64,000 nt of DNA from Piscicola geometra (Eukaryota > Annelida > Clitellata > Hirudinida > Piscicolidae), in NCBI GenBank assembly GCA_943735955.1, contig OX030961.1, forward strand, positions 6,848,920-6,912,919. The letters run 5' to 3'. The position numbers and the translations under genes were made by a program. Positions 44,416-58,900 of the stretch are shown piece by piece. Every line of letters begins with the position of its first letter. Within the stretch, counting starts at the first letter, position 1. The notes beneath the pieces were generated by a model. That model saw only the letters and a list, made by a program, of their open reading frames with translations, made no database searches and was not told the origin of the DNA.

Positions 44416-46424
44416 TCAGATCTGCAAGGCTAGGCCTGACGACGAGATATTGTCACCTCCACCGACAGTCTGCGTCACCTGCGTGCACACCACCACTGGA
44501 GCGAGACACACGTCGAACTGGCCTTCCGACCAACACGTGACTGGCTCCTCGGGGTTCACCCTGATGCGGGTGGCGCCCTCTTGCGTCCCAATGGCGAACG
44601 AATCGTCCATCAGCATGCGTGAGCGCTCGACGCTGACGTACTGACTGCCGCAAGTGTGTCGGTGGGCCGTCAAGGAGGCTCTGGCAGCCGCCTGGAAGGA
44701 GTTCTTCCACTCGGAACCCACCTCGGTCATGATCACCTGGAAGGCGAGTGTGTGCACGTGCAGGCGGGAGATCTTGCCAGGTTTGGAGAGCTTCCCATTA
44801 GGAGCTTGTTTCTGCAGCAGTCGAAACAACACTCGCATCTTGTCGAGCGTGGTTGCAATGCGGGGAACAGGTTCAGAGACTTGGGTGATCGAGTCGTTCA
44901 CGAGCAGGCCCAGGAGATTGGGCAGTTCTTGCTCGTTCATGCCGAAGGAGTCGCAGTGGGGAGCGACCGAACGCAGGATGTCCTCGAGACACTGCTTCTC
45001 GCTGAAGTGCGCCATCTCGAAGTGCACGTGTGTGTCCGCATCGAGGCCTGCCAGCATGCGCCCCAACTTCTCCAGACGCGCCACCCTTTCGCCTGTCACG
45101 TAGTAAAACTGTACGCTAAAAATAATGCCGCTGCTTGAGAAAACTATTGTAAAACTTAAGTAATTCTTATCGAATAAAAAAAAGAATTTAGAATATAATT
45201 AAAGTATGAAGTTTGAAAAAAATCGACAGAGTTCAATGCATGATTCAGCATACAAAATTGAACACTCAATGCAAGGACCTGCTTTGAAGGGAAAGTTGTC
45301 GAGCATCTGGAGACCCCCAATGACGACAAGGTGAGGCTGGAAGGTGGTCAGTTCCTGCTGGAACTGCTCCAGAGAAGAGAGCAGAGGATTGTTTTGGTCG
45401 TTGTGCAAAATGAATCTGTAATGGAGAAGGAGGAGGATTGCTTTACTACTGGAAACTATATTTGAGGCACCTTGGAGAAAATAAAATTATCCTTGATGCA
45501 TTTAATGATGAATTCCTAAATATATTAGTAATGAATGATTATTTCTAACCATTAAAACAGACAAGCGACCATTTAAAACCTGTTAGCCCTAGGAGCTTCA
45601 TGGCTGCCCCACTTCTCTCCCTTCTGGTATTCAAATATCAAATGTATGTCATCCTCTGACACATTCTGACCAGCAACTGTTTTATTTGAGATGCTTCTTT
45701 AAACGAGAAAACTAATGTTTAAGGATAGATATTAAAATTTTCAATATTTAATATTTTTATTAATCCTTTTATTATTTTATGTTTCAGTTGACTTTCAAAA
45801 ACTCACTTGAAACACCAGGTCCCATCATCTCCCTCACTTCATCACTCATCTGAGAGCCTAGTAGCACTTGATAGCCCAGTTTCAAAAAGTTCTTCACCAT
45901 CACTGGTGCATTTCCTCCCATCCTTTTAGCTGTATGAGGATTCTTCATAGCCACCTTTACCAACTTATCCAACAATGTCTTGTTATTCGTGAACAATCTG
46001 TTAGTTAATAATGGTTTAATGAGGAATGAAAGCTATATAAATGAATATTAATTAAATAAAATGTTTAAAACAATTACTCAGCTGCAGCTCCATATTTGAA
46101 ATAATATGAAAAGACATCTGCAAAGTCATCTAGATTTTCAATGTTGTCTTTGAGCTCAGGATTATTTGGGAAAGTTACATTTAAATCCCTAATGGCTGAA
46201 AGAGCGGGAGTAATGACGTCCATACAGCTGCCGAAGCCGACTGCAACTCTCAGGCCATCCCTAACATTAACCGATTTTTCAGCTTTTATCAGACCATCGA
46301 TGACCGCCTGAATGTTTTCCGTATTCAAATCTTCAGAGCGTTTGTAGAAGGCTACAAAGAGCAGCAGGATTGGTATTCCTATTGATAAGTTGGTTATCAT
46401 CGAGAATGAAAAACGGGGAAACAT
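44416..46424 (-). CDS. ADPGK: ADP-dependent glucokinase (complete, 5 coding exons)
   Basis: Coding exons: 46424-46078, 45997-45807, 45676-45580, 45415-45279, 45092-44416; they join in frame to 482 codons plus stop, close to the roughly 497 of human ADPGK. The enzyme phosphorylates glucose with ADP, giving glucose 6-phosphate and AMP; in animals it is ER-associated. The N-terminal MFPRFSFSMITNLSIGIPIL with LLFVAFY is a signal anchor, which decided the start; the frame is open further upstream to 46514 without another ATG. Family motifs in order: VAVGFGSCMDVI, GAAAE, MGGNAPVM, LIFEYQKGEKWG, HLVVIGGLQML, HVHFEMAHF, GMNEQELPNLL, and the catalytic loop TVGGGDNISSSGL near the C-terminus, whose Asp is the expected base. 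All key motifs look intact. It is divergent from the myosin gene. Confidence 0.93.
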
Positions 46425-48148
46425 CTTAAATCGGTTTTTGTTGTCACGATGAAACTTGTCGTCACAGTACGGCTCAGCTCTTACGAGGTTTAAAAGTGAA
46501 GGTCCATTTTTCACTTGTACCTTCGGATATAAAAAAAAGTTTTTTTAGTATTAATTTTTAAATTAATATACATTTAAGCTTCAGGATTTGTTTGAAATTC
46601 AAACTAATAAAAACTAAGAAGTTTATAAAAGATTGTTTAAAAATTTTTCTAAAACATCATTCAATAATCATATTTGAAAAAAATACTACTAATATATAAT
46701 ATTATAAATTAACAGTTAAGACTTTTCACAACTGATAAGTGAGTATTTAAAACTTAAAATCCATTAAAAGCTTCTACCAAGATTCCTTGAAATTTAATGA
46801 TTGATGGCTAGCCTAGCCTTCCCTGCCCTTTATGTAACCGTTACAATGACTAATACATTTCTTTGCGAAGCTTTAAATAAAATTTTTATAAAAAAATATT
46901 TTTTTATATTAATATTTATACTTATATAATGGTACAAAAAGTTTCACTGAATTTGAAGTGATAAAAATTTTTGATGATAAGAAATGAATATAACTTTATG
47001 GCTTTTCACTTTAGATCGTGAACTCATTTTTATGTAAATTATCAAAAGGTTTCTTTAAAAATAGAAAATAATATAATATGATTAATATTACATCAAAACC
47101 TCAAAAATTAAACTTATACTCAAATAAAAATAACAAATTTTTCAAAGTTTTCAAACATTCATGCGCACAATATTTCTCTATTTTGAACTGCCATATATAG
47201 AATGCTTCAATACCGACAATATCCATTCATAAATGATCCTTAAAGATGCCATTCCACAAAAGATTAATACTTGTTATTAAGTTTTCAAAATTTTAGCTTT
47301 GAAAAGTTGTTAACAAACTTGTATGTTCTACAAGCAAAACAATTGTAAGGAACATCAAACAATTGTTTTTTTAAAGAGCTTCACGCATTTGAAAATTAAT
47401 CATTCGCAGAGTCTTAAAAGGCGCTCTAATAAGCATTTGCATTTGGCACTTTCAGGCAAAATTAAGATTTATATTCATGTTATCAATTAAAATCTGATGA
47501 TGCTCTTTAATTTAAAAATCAGGTATGTAATAAATCTGAATGAGTTTCTATGTGAACATGAAGAAGTGCAAGAATTTTAAGTTTGAGGATGTGTGAACGC
47601 GGCTATCGTACATACTCACCTTCATACCCGGAGTTATAGGCCTTCCCAAGAGCTGGCTGATGTATGCAGTGTCTTCATATGCCTGCGAGTTACAAACGGT
47701 GCTTTAAAGCGTGCACTTTTGTGGAATTTAAAAGCAAGCAGCCAACCAGAAGCGAGATACTTGCAAAAGGCGTTTTCCACTTCACCGGCGTGTACTTTGC
47801 ATTTTATTTCTCCTTAAGGAAAGTTTCGCAAAGGTTTGAGAGCAGTTGTTTTCTGAAACTTTGCTTTTCAATGCTGAGATGACTCATCCTTGATCGACTT
47901 ATTATTCGCCATTCGCCGGTCAATTTGTGTTTTCGTGTGCTAGGATTAATAAGAGTTTATGAAAATCGAAAGTGGTAAAATAAATACAAACAACTAACAA
48001 ATAACATCATATACACATTACAGAGAATAAACACTTTTGGAACAGCCTTCTGGTTTTGAAACAAATCTTTCAAAGCAACCACCTACGCCAGTTTCACTTC
48101 TCTAATCGCAACCTTAACTCAGTGCTTCTCACTTTTTGAACTTTTCAG
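46425..48148. promoter_or_regulatory. Divergent intergenic region between ADPGK and myosin heavy chain
   Basis: The two genes point away from each other across about 1.7 kb, so both promoters and 5' UTR exons should lie here. I see no shared motif or convincing TATA box. The 47580-47930 stretch is G+C-richer and carries open frames, so it is the likeliest place for a myosin 5' UTR exon or proximal promoter. Confidence 0.4.
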
Positions 48149-48175
48149 TGGCCAGCGAAGAGCACACGGGCAATC
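48149..48175 (+). other. 5' UTR part of the first coding exon of myosin, after a splice acceptor
   Basis: ACTTTTCAG at 48140-48148 is a strong acceptor only 27 bases before the myosin ATG, so the start codon's exon is spliced to an upstream UTR exon, or trans-spliced to a leader as in flatworms and some other spiralians. Confidence 0.6.
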
Positions 48176-51100
48176 ATGATGGCTGCTCTGGATCAAGATC
48201 CAGACTTTGCATTCCTGCTGTACAACAGGGAAAAGCTGCAGGAAGAACAGAACCAGCCCTTCGACGGAAAGAAGAACTGTTGGATTGACGACAAGAAGGA
48301 AGGCTACATAAAAGCGGAAATCATCAAAACCAAAGGAGATGAAGTCACTGTCCTGACCGAGAAAAAAGAGGTTTGAGACATTAGGGAAGGCAGCTTGGAT
48401 TTATTAGGCACTGAAATTTAAAATACGATCACTTTTTCATAGAAAAATATAGTCACAAGTATTTTATTATTATTATGTTATGCAACATGATGGTTTAATT
48501 TCATTCGGATATGGTCCTACGACTTGTTTGCACCCATAACTTTTACGTTATGTTATTTTACGTCAAGTCAAAACGCACAGGAGAAGACGGTCAAGAAGGA
48601 CAGCATCCAGCAAATGAACCCCCCAAAGTTCGAAAAGTTGGATGACATGGCAAACCTCACCTACCTCAACGAAGCCTCAGTTCTCTACAACCTGAGAGCC
48701 AGATATGGAGCTGGTCTCATTTATGTGCGTTAAACGCTGTCTCTTTTCAACGTATAGTTTTTTTAGTCCTATTAAAAACATTTTGAACATTATTCAATAA
48801 GATTTTTTAAATAATCATGCAAATTAAATACTTTGTTATTCATTAATCCCAAAGAAACTTTTTGTTGCTACACAGACGTACTCTGGCCTGTTCTGCGTCA
48901 CCATCAACCCTTACCGACGTCTGCCCATTTACAGCCAGAACGTCATCCAAAAGTACCAGGGCAAGAGGCGTAACGAGATGCCGCCTCACCTCTTCGCCAT
49001 TGCTGACAACGCCTACAGAAACATGCTGCAAGGTGGGTCATTTATTCATTATAACTATATGAAGATCTCAGTGAATTAAAATTAAGGTTGTTGAAGAGTC
49101 ACAAAACAGTTTTAGTTTAGCCATTTTCTTCAGAGCTATTAATAATGACTTAGTGTTTGTTTTTTTGAGTGGGTTTTCACGCATCTGACATTTCTGAAGT
49201 TCTTGTAGAATGCTTCCTGAATACATGCCTAAAAGTTATGTATTTATCGAGACTTCGTCTTGTTTGTTTGAAAGCCTTCAGACATATTTACTAGTTTCTG
49301 TACTTAGAATAACTTTGACTTATGCTCATACGATATTTCACGTCAATTGTGCTTCCGATCTATTTTAAACTGTGCATTTTGCAATTAGCAGATAATTAAA
49401 CATTTTTATTAATAAAAATATTTGAAATTTTCAGACAGAGAAAATCAATCTATGCTAATTACGTGAGTAAATTAAAGTTTCAAATCATCCACTTTCTTTT
49501 TTAAGAAATTTATTTTCTCAAACTAGAGCTCCAACAAAATTATCTTCAAAAAAAAAATTCTCCAAAAATCACTTTGAATAGGATTAAGTATTTTAGATAA
49601 TCAAAAAGCTATCCAGCTATACACACCCTAACCTCAAACCACCGCACAGGGGAGAGTCTGGAGCTGGAAAAACAGAGAACACCAAAAAGGTTATTTCATA
49701 TTTCGCACAAGTGGCTGCTGCTTCTGGAAAGAAGGAAGAAGAAGAGGAAAATGCGAAGGTATGGAAGCGGTAGAAACATTCTAGAATTTTATTTTTACCT
49801 ATTTTAAACCAATTTTCTTTAAAAAATTTAAAATATTTTTATTTGATAGTTTTTGTGAAGAATTATTTTATATTATTATAAAAAAGATAAAATTCCTGTG
49901 TGATTATTAAGAATAAGGTGCTGATAGATAGGAAAGCAATTCAGTGCATTTAATCAATCTGTGTTGATGGAAACTGCCTGAATCACAATGCGCAACTTTG
50001 AGAATCATTTGAAACGGTTGAAGCTCCAAATTGATGTTTGCAATTTTTATAAACTAGTTAATTTCTCGAAAAATTTTAATAAGTGTAATAGGCTGGCGTT
50101 AAACATCTTGAAATGTGTTCATTGCTTCAAATCTCAAACCATTCTTTTACTTCGTGGTCAAACCAACTTCTCTTAATTTTCTTACTATTTTTTTAAATTT
50201 TAAAGCTCTTTTACATTATGTTCTTATTAATATAAAGTTGAAATATTATTACATCATATTACCATACTAAATCTTTTTCTTCATTTTGTAAATTATTTAA
50301 ACCATGACTTTCCGCATCATCAACTACCATACATGACCACTTCTTTTACGATCACTTCTTATCAACTTTGACCATCATTCAGCAACACAAACCACCATCA
50401 ACCACAGTCTCAAAAAGGAAGCCTGGAAGACCAGATTGTTCAGACGAACCCGGTGCTCGAGGCCTATGGAAACGCAAAAACCATCAGGAATAACAATTCT
50501 TCAAGATTCGTTAGAAACTAATTTACATAATTGTGCCAGTAAAATGCATTTAAAAAATGAAAAATGATTTTTAAAGCTTTTAAAATAAAATTTTATTTCA
50601 TTCGAAATCTATTGCTTTTTTATTTAATTATTTCGTCCTTATTTTTTTAATACTTTTTTTTGTCATTCATTTTCAAGAATTATAGTTTAACTAATTTAAC
50701 TTATAATATTTTGATAACTTTCTGATTGATATGTTTTTTGGATTTTTCATCAAACAGGGAAAGTTCATCAGAATCCATTTTGGAACGAATGGAAAGATCG
50801 CGGGAGCGGACATTGAAACTTGTGAATAATCTTTTATTTTTTTACCTGAAAATCACGTTTTTTTAAATTAACTAATAAACTATAATTTTAAAATTTCAAT
50901 TTTATGTGTAAAAAAATTTCAGATCTTTTAGAGAAATCCCGTGTAACTTACCAGCAGCCTGGTCTCGAGAGAAACTACCACATCTTCTATTGGCTTCTAT
51001 CTGGAAAAATGAGTCATATCACTGGTGAGGGGTGGATTGATAAAGGTATTGAATGGAAGATTGGAAAAAGTAATGAATGGAAAACATGAGGATAAAGTGA

Positions 51101-52879
51101 ATGGAGAGTTGAAAGAGACAAAACATGGAAAGATGAAAGGTTGAACATAGGTCAAGTAAGGTACACTATTTATTTCTAAAAGTATATTCTGATGGAATTT
51201 CATTAGGTTCAAAGATTTTTGATAAAAATAAATTATGAAAACTGTAGAATATCAGCTGTTGAAATGTGCAAAAGTTCATCTAATGTTGTAACTGAGTTTG
51301 TTGAGCTTTCTCAAAAAGCAGAGAAAGATAAGGATTAAAAGCCGTACTTTAAAAATTTTGGAAAATGTCAAAAAGCAATTAATAGAAATCAGTTAAAGCC
51401 TTATCGACGTTGCTTGCTTTGATAAATCACCTATCGTCTGAGCCTGATAAACAAGTCTCTTGCACATCACACCGTGCCAGAAACAGAAGCTAGAAAAATT
51501 GTTAACCCTAGAAACTACTTAATTTTGAGTTTTCAAAATTAATTAGACTTTATTATGATTTCTAGTTTAGAAATATCTCAAATACAAAACTTTTGAATAA
51601 CAAAATTTTTTAAAATCAATTGTTTTCTTCAGAACTAACATATTTTATGGGTTTTTTTCTGGGTAAATTCGCTAGGCTTTAAAGTAAAGAAAATATGGAA
51701 AAATAAATGAAATTAGTTTTAAATTTAAAATTAAATATAATACAAACCTTAAAAGAAAAAATTCTAGACAAGGACCATTTCAAATCAAAATAGACTAGAC
51801 TTGTGATTTTTTTGATGTTTGTATTGTAGCCGAAAATATCATAAAAACGCAGCAAATACATCAACTAAGCTCAAAAAATAAAAAGATAGCTCGGAGGTTA
51901 TAAGAAGAGATAATGAATGAAGAGATTAGAAATACTTCAGGCATAACCCTTTTTGGAATGGAAATGTTATTGAGAGAAATGAGTTAGATGAGTTAGCGGC
52001 ATTCTAATGTACATAACAGAAAGAGCATGGGGCGGGAATTGAGGCGATTTTAGTGTTTATTTGTACATCTCTTTTTTATTCGCTACAATTCATCTCATCT
52101 CGTCATTTTCTCAATAATTAGCGGCATTTATTTATTATTGCACGTTTCATTCTGCACGTTTAAAATCACTTTTAATTTTTGAGGTTTGGTATGGCTACCA
52201 AAGCTAAATAATGTAACTTTTTGTTTAAATTTCTTCCATTTTTATTTGCATTTAGAGCATCGTTGAGCTGAATAAGAGAAAAAAACTCAAAAATGAAAAG
52301 TAAACAATTTTAACTCCACTAGATTGGAGAGGTTAAGACCATTAAGTTTTAAAAAAATACGTAAAAGTTATTTTTTTATTGGAGCAAAACTTGCCCCATA
52401 TTCACCCACAGCATCGCAGCTCTCACTGCAGATGCCTTAGAACACCATTATGAATGGTATTTTCATGGCTTATGATGGATGCACAAACTTTTTCTCATAA
52501 GCTTTACAAACAAGGGAAGAAATATTGCGCCTGAGAAATTTAAAAATTAGAAGTTACGGTTATATGGGCGTCAAAGCATCCTTTCTAAAAAACATTATTT
52601 TATCGATCTCACTTTTATTCTTTCTGGCGTGTCTTTGCGTTTCATTTTATCACCTGTTTGAAGTCTTTTTAACGAGTGGTTTGCATCCATCTGCCTCTCC
52701 ATGTAGGCATTCATGCTATTTGTTTTCACGCAGTTGTTTTACACTGAGCACTCAGAGCTTATTATTTAAGTAGTTAACGAAAGCAGCCTGCATTACCTTT
52801 TCTCACACACGCACACACACACAACAACACACACACACACACACAAACAATCAGACACACAGACACACACACTCACACT

Positions 52880-52910
<31 letters not shown>

Positions 52911-55900
52911 ACACGCACATACACACACATACATACACAAATACACTAGTACGTAAAAAATTTAATATTCCATTTGGAAGCTCTCATATTTTTACTTTTT
53001 CTTTGGCATATCTATATTACTAGAGAGATCTGATTCATCATCTTCGCCAATGCAACAAGACTTCCACTCAAAGCTGTTTGCTAAAACAATGCAATATTTA
53101 TTTTTCCTATCAGCTTTTATAGTTATGAATCCAAAAATATATGATTCTCCGACAGAATCATGATTGAGTGTAAGAATTCTCGAAGAGCTAGAAACTTTTT
53201 TCAACGCGTGAGAGAGAAACACCCTTTTTCAAATTAAAAAAAGATTTGTAAAAGCTTGGAAGCTTGTATTATTGAGGAAATGTTAATTTTTACTCAATTT
53301 GATAATTTTCTTTCGTACCTTTAAAATTAAATTGAAAAACTAAGTTACCAACATACAACATAGTTCTATAAAGAATGAATTTCGTGTGCTTAAATTGTGC
53401 TTCTTATCGAAGCGTCTGATTCTGCAATCCGTCGGAATTCTGCCTATCAGACCTTTCCGATAAGAGAGCATTGACTCTTGCTCAGCAGTAGTACTCGCTC
53501 TGGAAACTAAGGTGCACGCGGTGTTATGAGTATTAGCCGGGGCCACTTAAAGGCTTTTTACGTTGCTCTAAGGCACTTAAGATTGACATGAAAGATATTT
53601 TGAGGCTACAAAATAACATATTCTAAATAAAATCAATTTTTTGAAAAATATCGTTTTTATAATGTCAATAATATTATGAAACTAAACATAATTGAATATC
53701 TAAGGAAAAGGTTCTGAAAGTCGAGACAAAGAATTGTATGTCAGTTCCTTTGGAAGTATCAAAACAAGTCTTGCAACGTATTATATTAAACAAAGTAAAT
53801 AATTCAGAGAATCAATACTTTCTCAATATCAAACTGAGAGGGATCTTGGAGATGAAAAAAAAATTCAAGTCTCATTTACGAAGCTTTTATAAGGCTAAGA
53901 TCTCACAAGTGTGCACAATCAGCTACAAAATATCGTGTATTACTCACATACGTGTTTTCGTGTTGTAAAGAGTGCAAATGTGCTGCTGGAAGTGATGCTT
54001 GCTCTTGTAATGGAATTAGTGATGATCTTAGTTGAAGAAGATAACTATGAGATCATTATGATGATGATTATGACGAAATTGTGATTAATTATGGTGATTA
54101 TATTGATAAGAATGATAATGATACCTTGAAACTTTCGATACCTTCGATAAGTGAAAACCTTTCTAGACACATTAACTTTTCAGATTAAATTAAAAAGATT
54201 TGTTATCTCATTACAACAGCATACCAAACTAACACCACAAAATCAACTAAGCCAAAATACCAGAGCCATAACTACTACCACAGAAAAGCTTTTGATCCAG
54301 GAAGATCCAGGCTTGTACTTCTTTATTAACCAGGGATGTCTCACTGTCGACAACATGGACGACAAAGAAGAGATGAAGCTCGTCGATGTTTGTACATCGT
54401 AATTTCAATAGTAATTTTACAAAATGTTTTAAATTGTATTCATTCTCATCTATCTTCTTTAAACTATTACAAGTTAACCAAGCATTGGCTTTGATCGTTC
54501 CAGGAAGGCTTTGGAGTTTTGAGTTTCCAGGAGGAAGAAAAAATGAGTTTGTACAAGACGACGTGTGCTGTTTTGCACTTTGGAGAAATGAAGTTCAAGC
54601 AGAGACCCAGAGAGGAACAAGCTGAAGCCGACGGATCAGCTGGTGAGATACATTTATCCAATATATTTATTGTATCACAATTTTCCTTTTACCTGAATAT
54701 ACTAAATTAGCGCTGTATTTTTCTTTTTTATGATAACGCTGAAGATGCTTCAAGGCGCATGGAGAAAGCTTCGAAATAGGGAGTGTTGTATGAGTTCGCA
54801 ATGATTGAAACCAGATTCAGCGCAGAAAGAATTGCTTTACTGAGTGTCATAAAAAAGAAGAATCTTGAAAAAAAAACTTTGAAGATTCATTTGCTATTCA
54901 TTCTCGCGCACGCTAATTTTCTCGATTTAATGTTAATTTTCTACTTATCTCTAGCAGATTCAAAAACAGAAATTTGAAAAATTCAGTCACAAAAAAGTTT
55001 TTTGAGCATAATAAATTCATTTAGTAATACAATTCAAGAAACAGCAAATCATTTTGAAAAATGAAAATGATACGTAAGATCATGAACAAAGAGCGTTCAA
55101 AGTCAAAAAATCTGTTCAGCAATATTCTTTCTTCAAACACGCATACTGAGCTTAAAAAGACCTGAAGAATTTTGATTATTTTCGATAATTATTGATCAGA
55201 TTTGATAATTACCAACTTTACTCTTATATTAGTTATAAACCCCCTGAACAGAGGCCGAGAAGGTTGCCTTCCTTTTGGGAGTGAACTGCTCTGACCTCTT
55301 GAAGAGTCTGCTGACTCCAAAGGTCAAGGTTGGCAACGAATACGTCACCAAAGGGCAAAACAAAGACCAGGTGAGAAGGTGGTGATGTTTGATTTGGAAA
55401 AATGAGTTGGAGAAAAAATATAGTAACGGTAAGAATAAATAAAAAAAGGAAATTTAATAAGGAAAAATAAATTAATAGAAAAATGAGATTTTTAGTGAAA
55501 TAGCAAGTTTCAAAGGCTGAATGTGTTAGTTGCTAAAAAAAGTTATTTTTAATTGTTAGACGTTTGGTTTTATAATGACTGTTGATCGATGGAAATAAAC
55601 TTCATCTAAATAAAACCTCATCTACAATCATTTACCAAAATGGATCTTTTAAAATTTTTTAGGTCGTTTACTCAGTGGCTGCTTTGGCAAAGGCGTTGTA
55701 CGCGAAAATGTTTTTGTGGTTGGTGAGCAGATGCAACAAAACACTGGAGACCAAGCACAAGAAACAGTATTTCATCGGAGTGCTGGATATCGCTGGCTTT
55801 GAAATCTTCCAAGTAAGCTTTTTAAGAAATGCTTTTTTTACAATTATTATTAGTAAAAAAACTATTTTCTTAAAATTCGCAAAATAAGGCTTTTTATCCC

Positions 55901-58900
55901 ACTTGAATAATTTGCTGTGACGTCTATTTTTCAACATTGTTCAAAGCCAATATTCAAATGTATAAGTTAATAAATCAACAATATGTAGATGTTATTCAAA
56001 AGAAAGATAATAATTTTTTTATTTATTATCTGAAGTATTCGAGAAATTTACTGGAAAGCATATGTAAGAAAGAATATCTGTTATTTGCAAGTATCAAATC
56101 TCAATATCTCCGATTTCTATAAATGGCTTCTTTACGTTCAAATAGTTTTTTCGGTTCAATAAACTTGTCTACAACTTTTTGTTTTGGATAATCTCCTCGT
56201 CGTGTTTCACGCTTACTATACCACTAAACTTTCCTCTCATCCACACAATTAAAACCACTCACCTCATCAATTCATTTTCACCACTCACGCCTTTTCCAGT
56301 ACAACACGTTCGAGCAGTTGTGCATCAATTACACCAACGAGAGACTCCAGCAGTTCTTCAACCACCACATGTTCGTTCTTGAGCAGGAAGAGTACAAAAA
56401 GGTATCGTTTTCATTGCTTTACTTTTCTAACAATTTTTAAAATGTAACATTGAAGATGGATACGCCTTAATTACATACACATAAAAAACTTCTTGCTCGC
56501 TGAAAGGAAGGAATTCAGTGGGAATTCATCGACTTTGGAATGGATTTGCAAATTTGCATTGACCTGATTGAAAAGGTGAACAATTTCGCTCTAACCGATT
56601 TTTTAAATTTTTATACCAACTTTAATGATTCACCACGCAACACCCCATTCCCCTTGACAACCACTTCAAGCCCATGGGAATCTTGTCTATCCTGGAAGAA
56701 GAATGCATGTTTCCGAAGGCTTCTGACAAAACTTTTCTGGCAAAGTTGTACGAGAACCACATGAACAAGTCGAGCTGCTTTGGAAAGCCAAAACCTGTCA
56801 AAAACGTCAGGTTTGAGCCGCACTTCGAGATCTACCACTACGCTGGAACTGTGAGTGCTTTGAGAATGCTTTGTTTTGAATAACTTAAAAAATCGAAGAT
56901 AATTAATTCCATATTTTTCACTAACTATAAAATAATTTAGTTTTACCTAGCAATATTTATATTTATCAATTAAAACTTACAAAAAAATGAAAAATTAATT
57001 AATCAGGTTGGCTACAACATTCAAGGCTGGCTGGACAAGAACAAAGATCCCATTCAGGAGTGTGTGGTTCAACTGATGCAAGAATCGAAGGAGAGGCTTG
57101 TGGGACAATTCTTCAAAGAGCCCGAGGATGCTGCTGGTGCTTAATTTTTATTAAAAAAAACATCTTATATTTTTAGTCCGTAATTTTAAAATAGAAAAAT
57201 TTGTCATCTTGCTTTTAAAGGAGAAACAAAGAAAAAAAAGAAAGGGAGTGCATACCAGACCATCTCGGCAACTCACAGGGTGCACATTCTTTCAATATAA
57301 GTCATTTGTGTTTAAAAATAATTAATCTTGAAATCAATCTAAAAATGAATTTATGCTTTAAAAATTAGGAGCAACTTAACAAGCTGATGGCGAACCTTAG
57401 AACTACACACCCATCGTTCGTCCGTTGCATCATCCCTAACGAGCAAAAAAAACCAGGTGTGTTAAGCATTCTATTAAGTAAACAAACACTCACTAAACTT
57501 ACACACACATAAAAGCACACACACATACATGCGCGAACACACACAAACACATAGGCCTGATTGAAGCCGATCTAGTACTACATCAGCTTCGCTGTAATGG
57601 AGTGCTGGAAGGAATCAGGATTTGCAGAAAAGGATTTCCCAACAGAATGGTCTATTCGGAGTTCAAACAACGGTATTTGAACTGAAAAACGATTAAACTG
57701 AAGTGAAATAGAATTAAACTTTACAATCAATCACACTTACAAACTTTCTAGGCAACTTTTTAATTTTTTCAGTTACTCGATTCTCGCTCCGAATGCAATT
57801 CCTGCTGGCTTTGTGGATGGAAAGGTGGTGAGCGAAAAGGTCTTGGCGGCTCTGCAGCTGGACCAGAATGAGTATCGTCTGGGCCACACCAAAGTCTTTT
57901 TCAAAGCTGGAGTGTTGGGAGTTTTGGAGGATTGGAGAGATGAACGTCTCTCCAAGATAGTTTCAACCTTCCAAGCTCACATTAGAGGATACCTGATCAG
58001 ACGAAGCTACAAGATGCTAATTGACCAGAGGCATGTGAACTTATAGATATTTTGTTTCTTTATGCATAACTATACAAATTGAGTTAATTTTGTATTATTA
58101 ATATTTCTTCGCAGACTGGCCTTGAGTATAATTCAAAGAAACATAAGGAGGTGGATGGCAGTGAAGAACTGGCAATGGTGGAAGTTGTACACGAGAGTGA
58201 AACCGCTGTTGAGCATTGCTAGGCAAGAAGACGAAATGAAAAAGAAAGAAGAAGAATTTGAGAAACTGAAAGAAGAGCTAGCAAAAGTGTTGAAGGGCAA
58301 GAAAGAGCTGGAAGAACAAAATGTGACTTTGTTCCAAGCGAAGAATGAACTCTACCTCCAACTGCAAGCTGAAAGTGACAGTTCAAACGACCAGAACGAA
58401 AGGATTTCTCAGCTTGTGAATCAGAAAGGAAATTTGGAAGAGCAGTTGAAAGAATTGGAAGAAAGGCTTTCAGAACAAGAAAACTCCTCAGACGGTTTGG
58501 AAAGAAACAAAGAACGTTTGGAAGGAGAGAATAGTGAGTTGAAGGTAGAATTGGAAGAATGTCAAATGACGCTGCGAAAGACGGAGCAAGAGAGGAACAC
58601 AAAAGAAAACCAGATCAAAACTCTGAATGAAAACGTCGCAAAACAGGATGAAATGATCGCTAAGCTGCAAAAGGAAAAGAAAGCAATGGACTTGAGCAAC
58701 AAAAACACTCAACAAGCTTTGGCCGCAGAAGAAGATAAAGTAAACCACTTGAACAAAGCTAAGTCCAAACTGGAAGGCATCATTGAAGAGGTTGATTACT
58801 TGTTTTAAAATATATTTGTCTGCCTAATTAATTTAATTATTTGAAATATAAGCTCTATGATTTTCGATAGTTATGAAATCTTTTATTAAATTTCAGTTAC

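Noticed and set aside
44453..45138. Long plus- and second minus-strand frames over the last ADPGK exon
   Set aside because: Shadow frames of a G+C-rich exon; the ADPGK frame has all family motifs and joins in frame with four other exons.
51025..54283. Alternative myosin motor exons in intron 8
   Set aside because: No second version of exon 8 or 9 is recognisable in any frame; the open frames are unrelated, AT-rich or repeat-derived.
57365..57550. Cysteine-rich minus-strand frame ([16 protein letters not shown])
   Set aside because: It is a translation of the CA repeat and the reverse of myosin exon 18.
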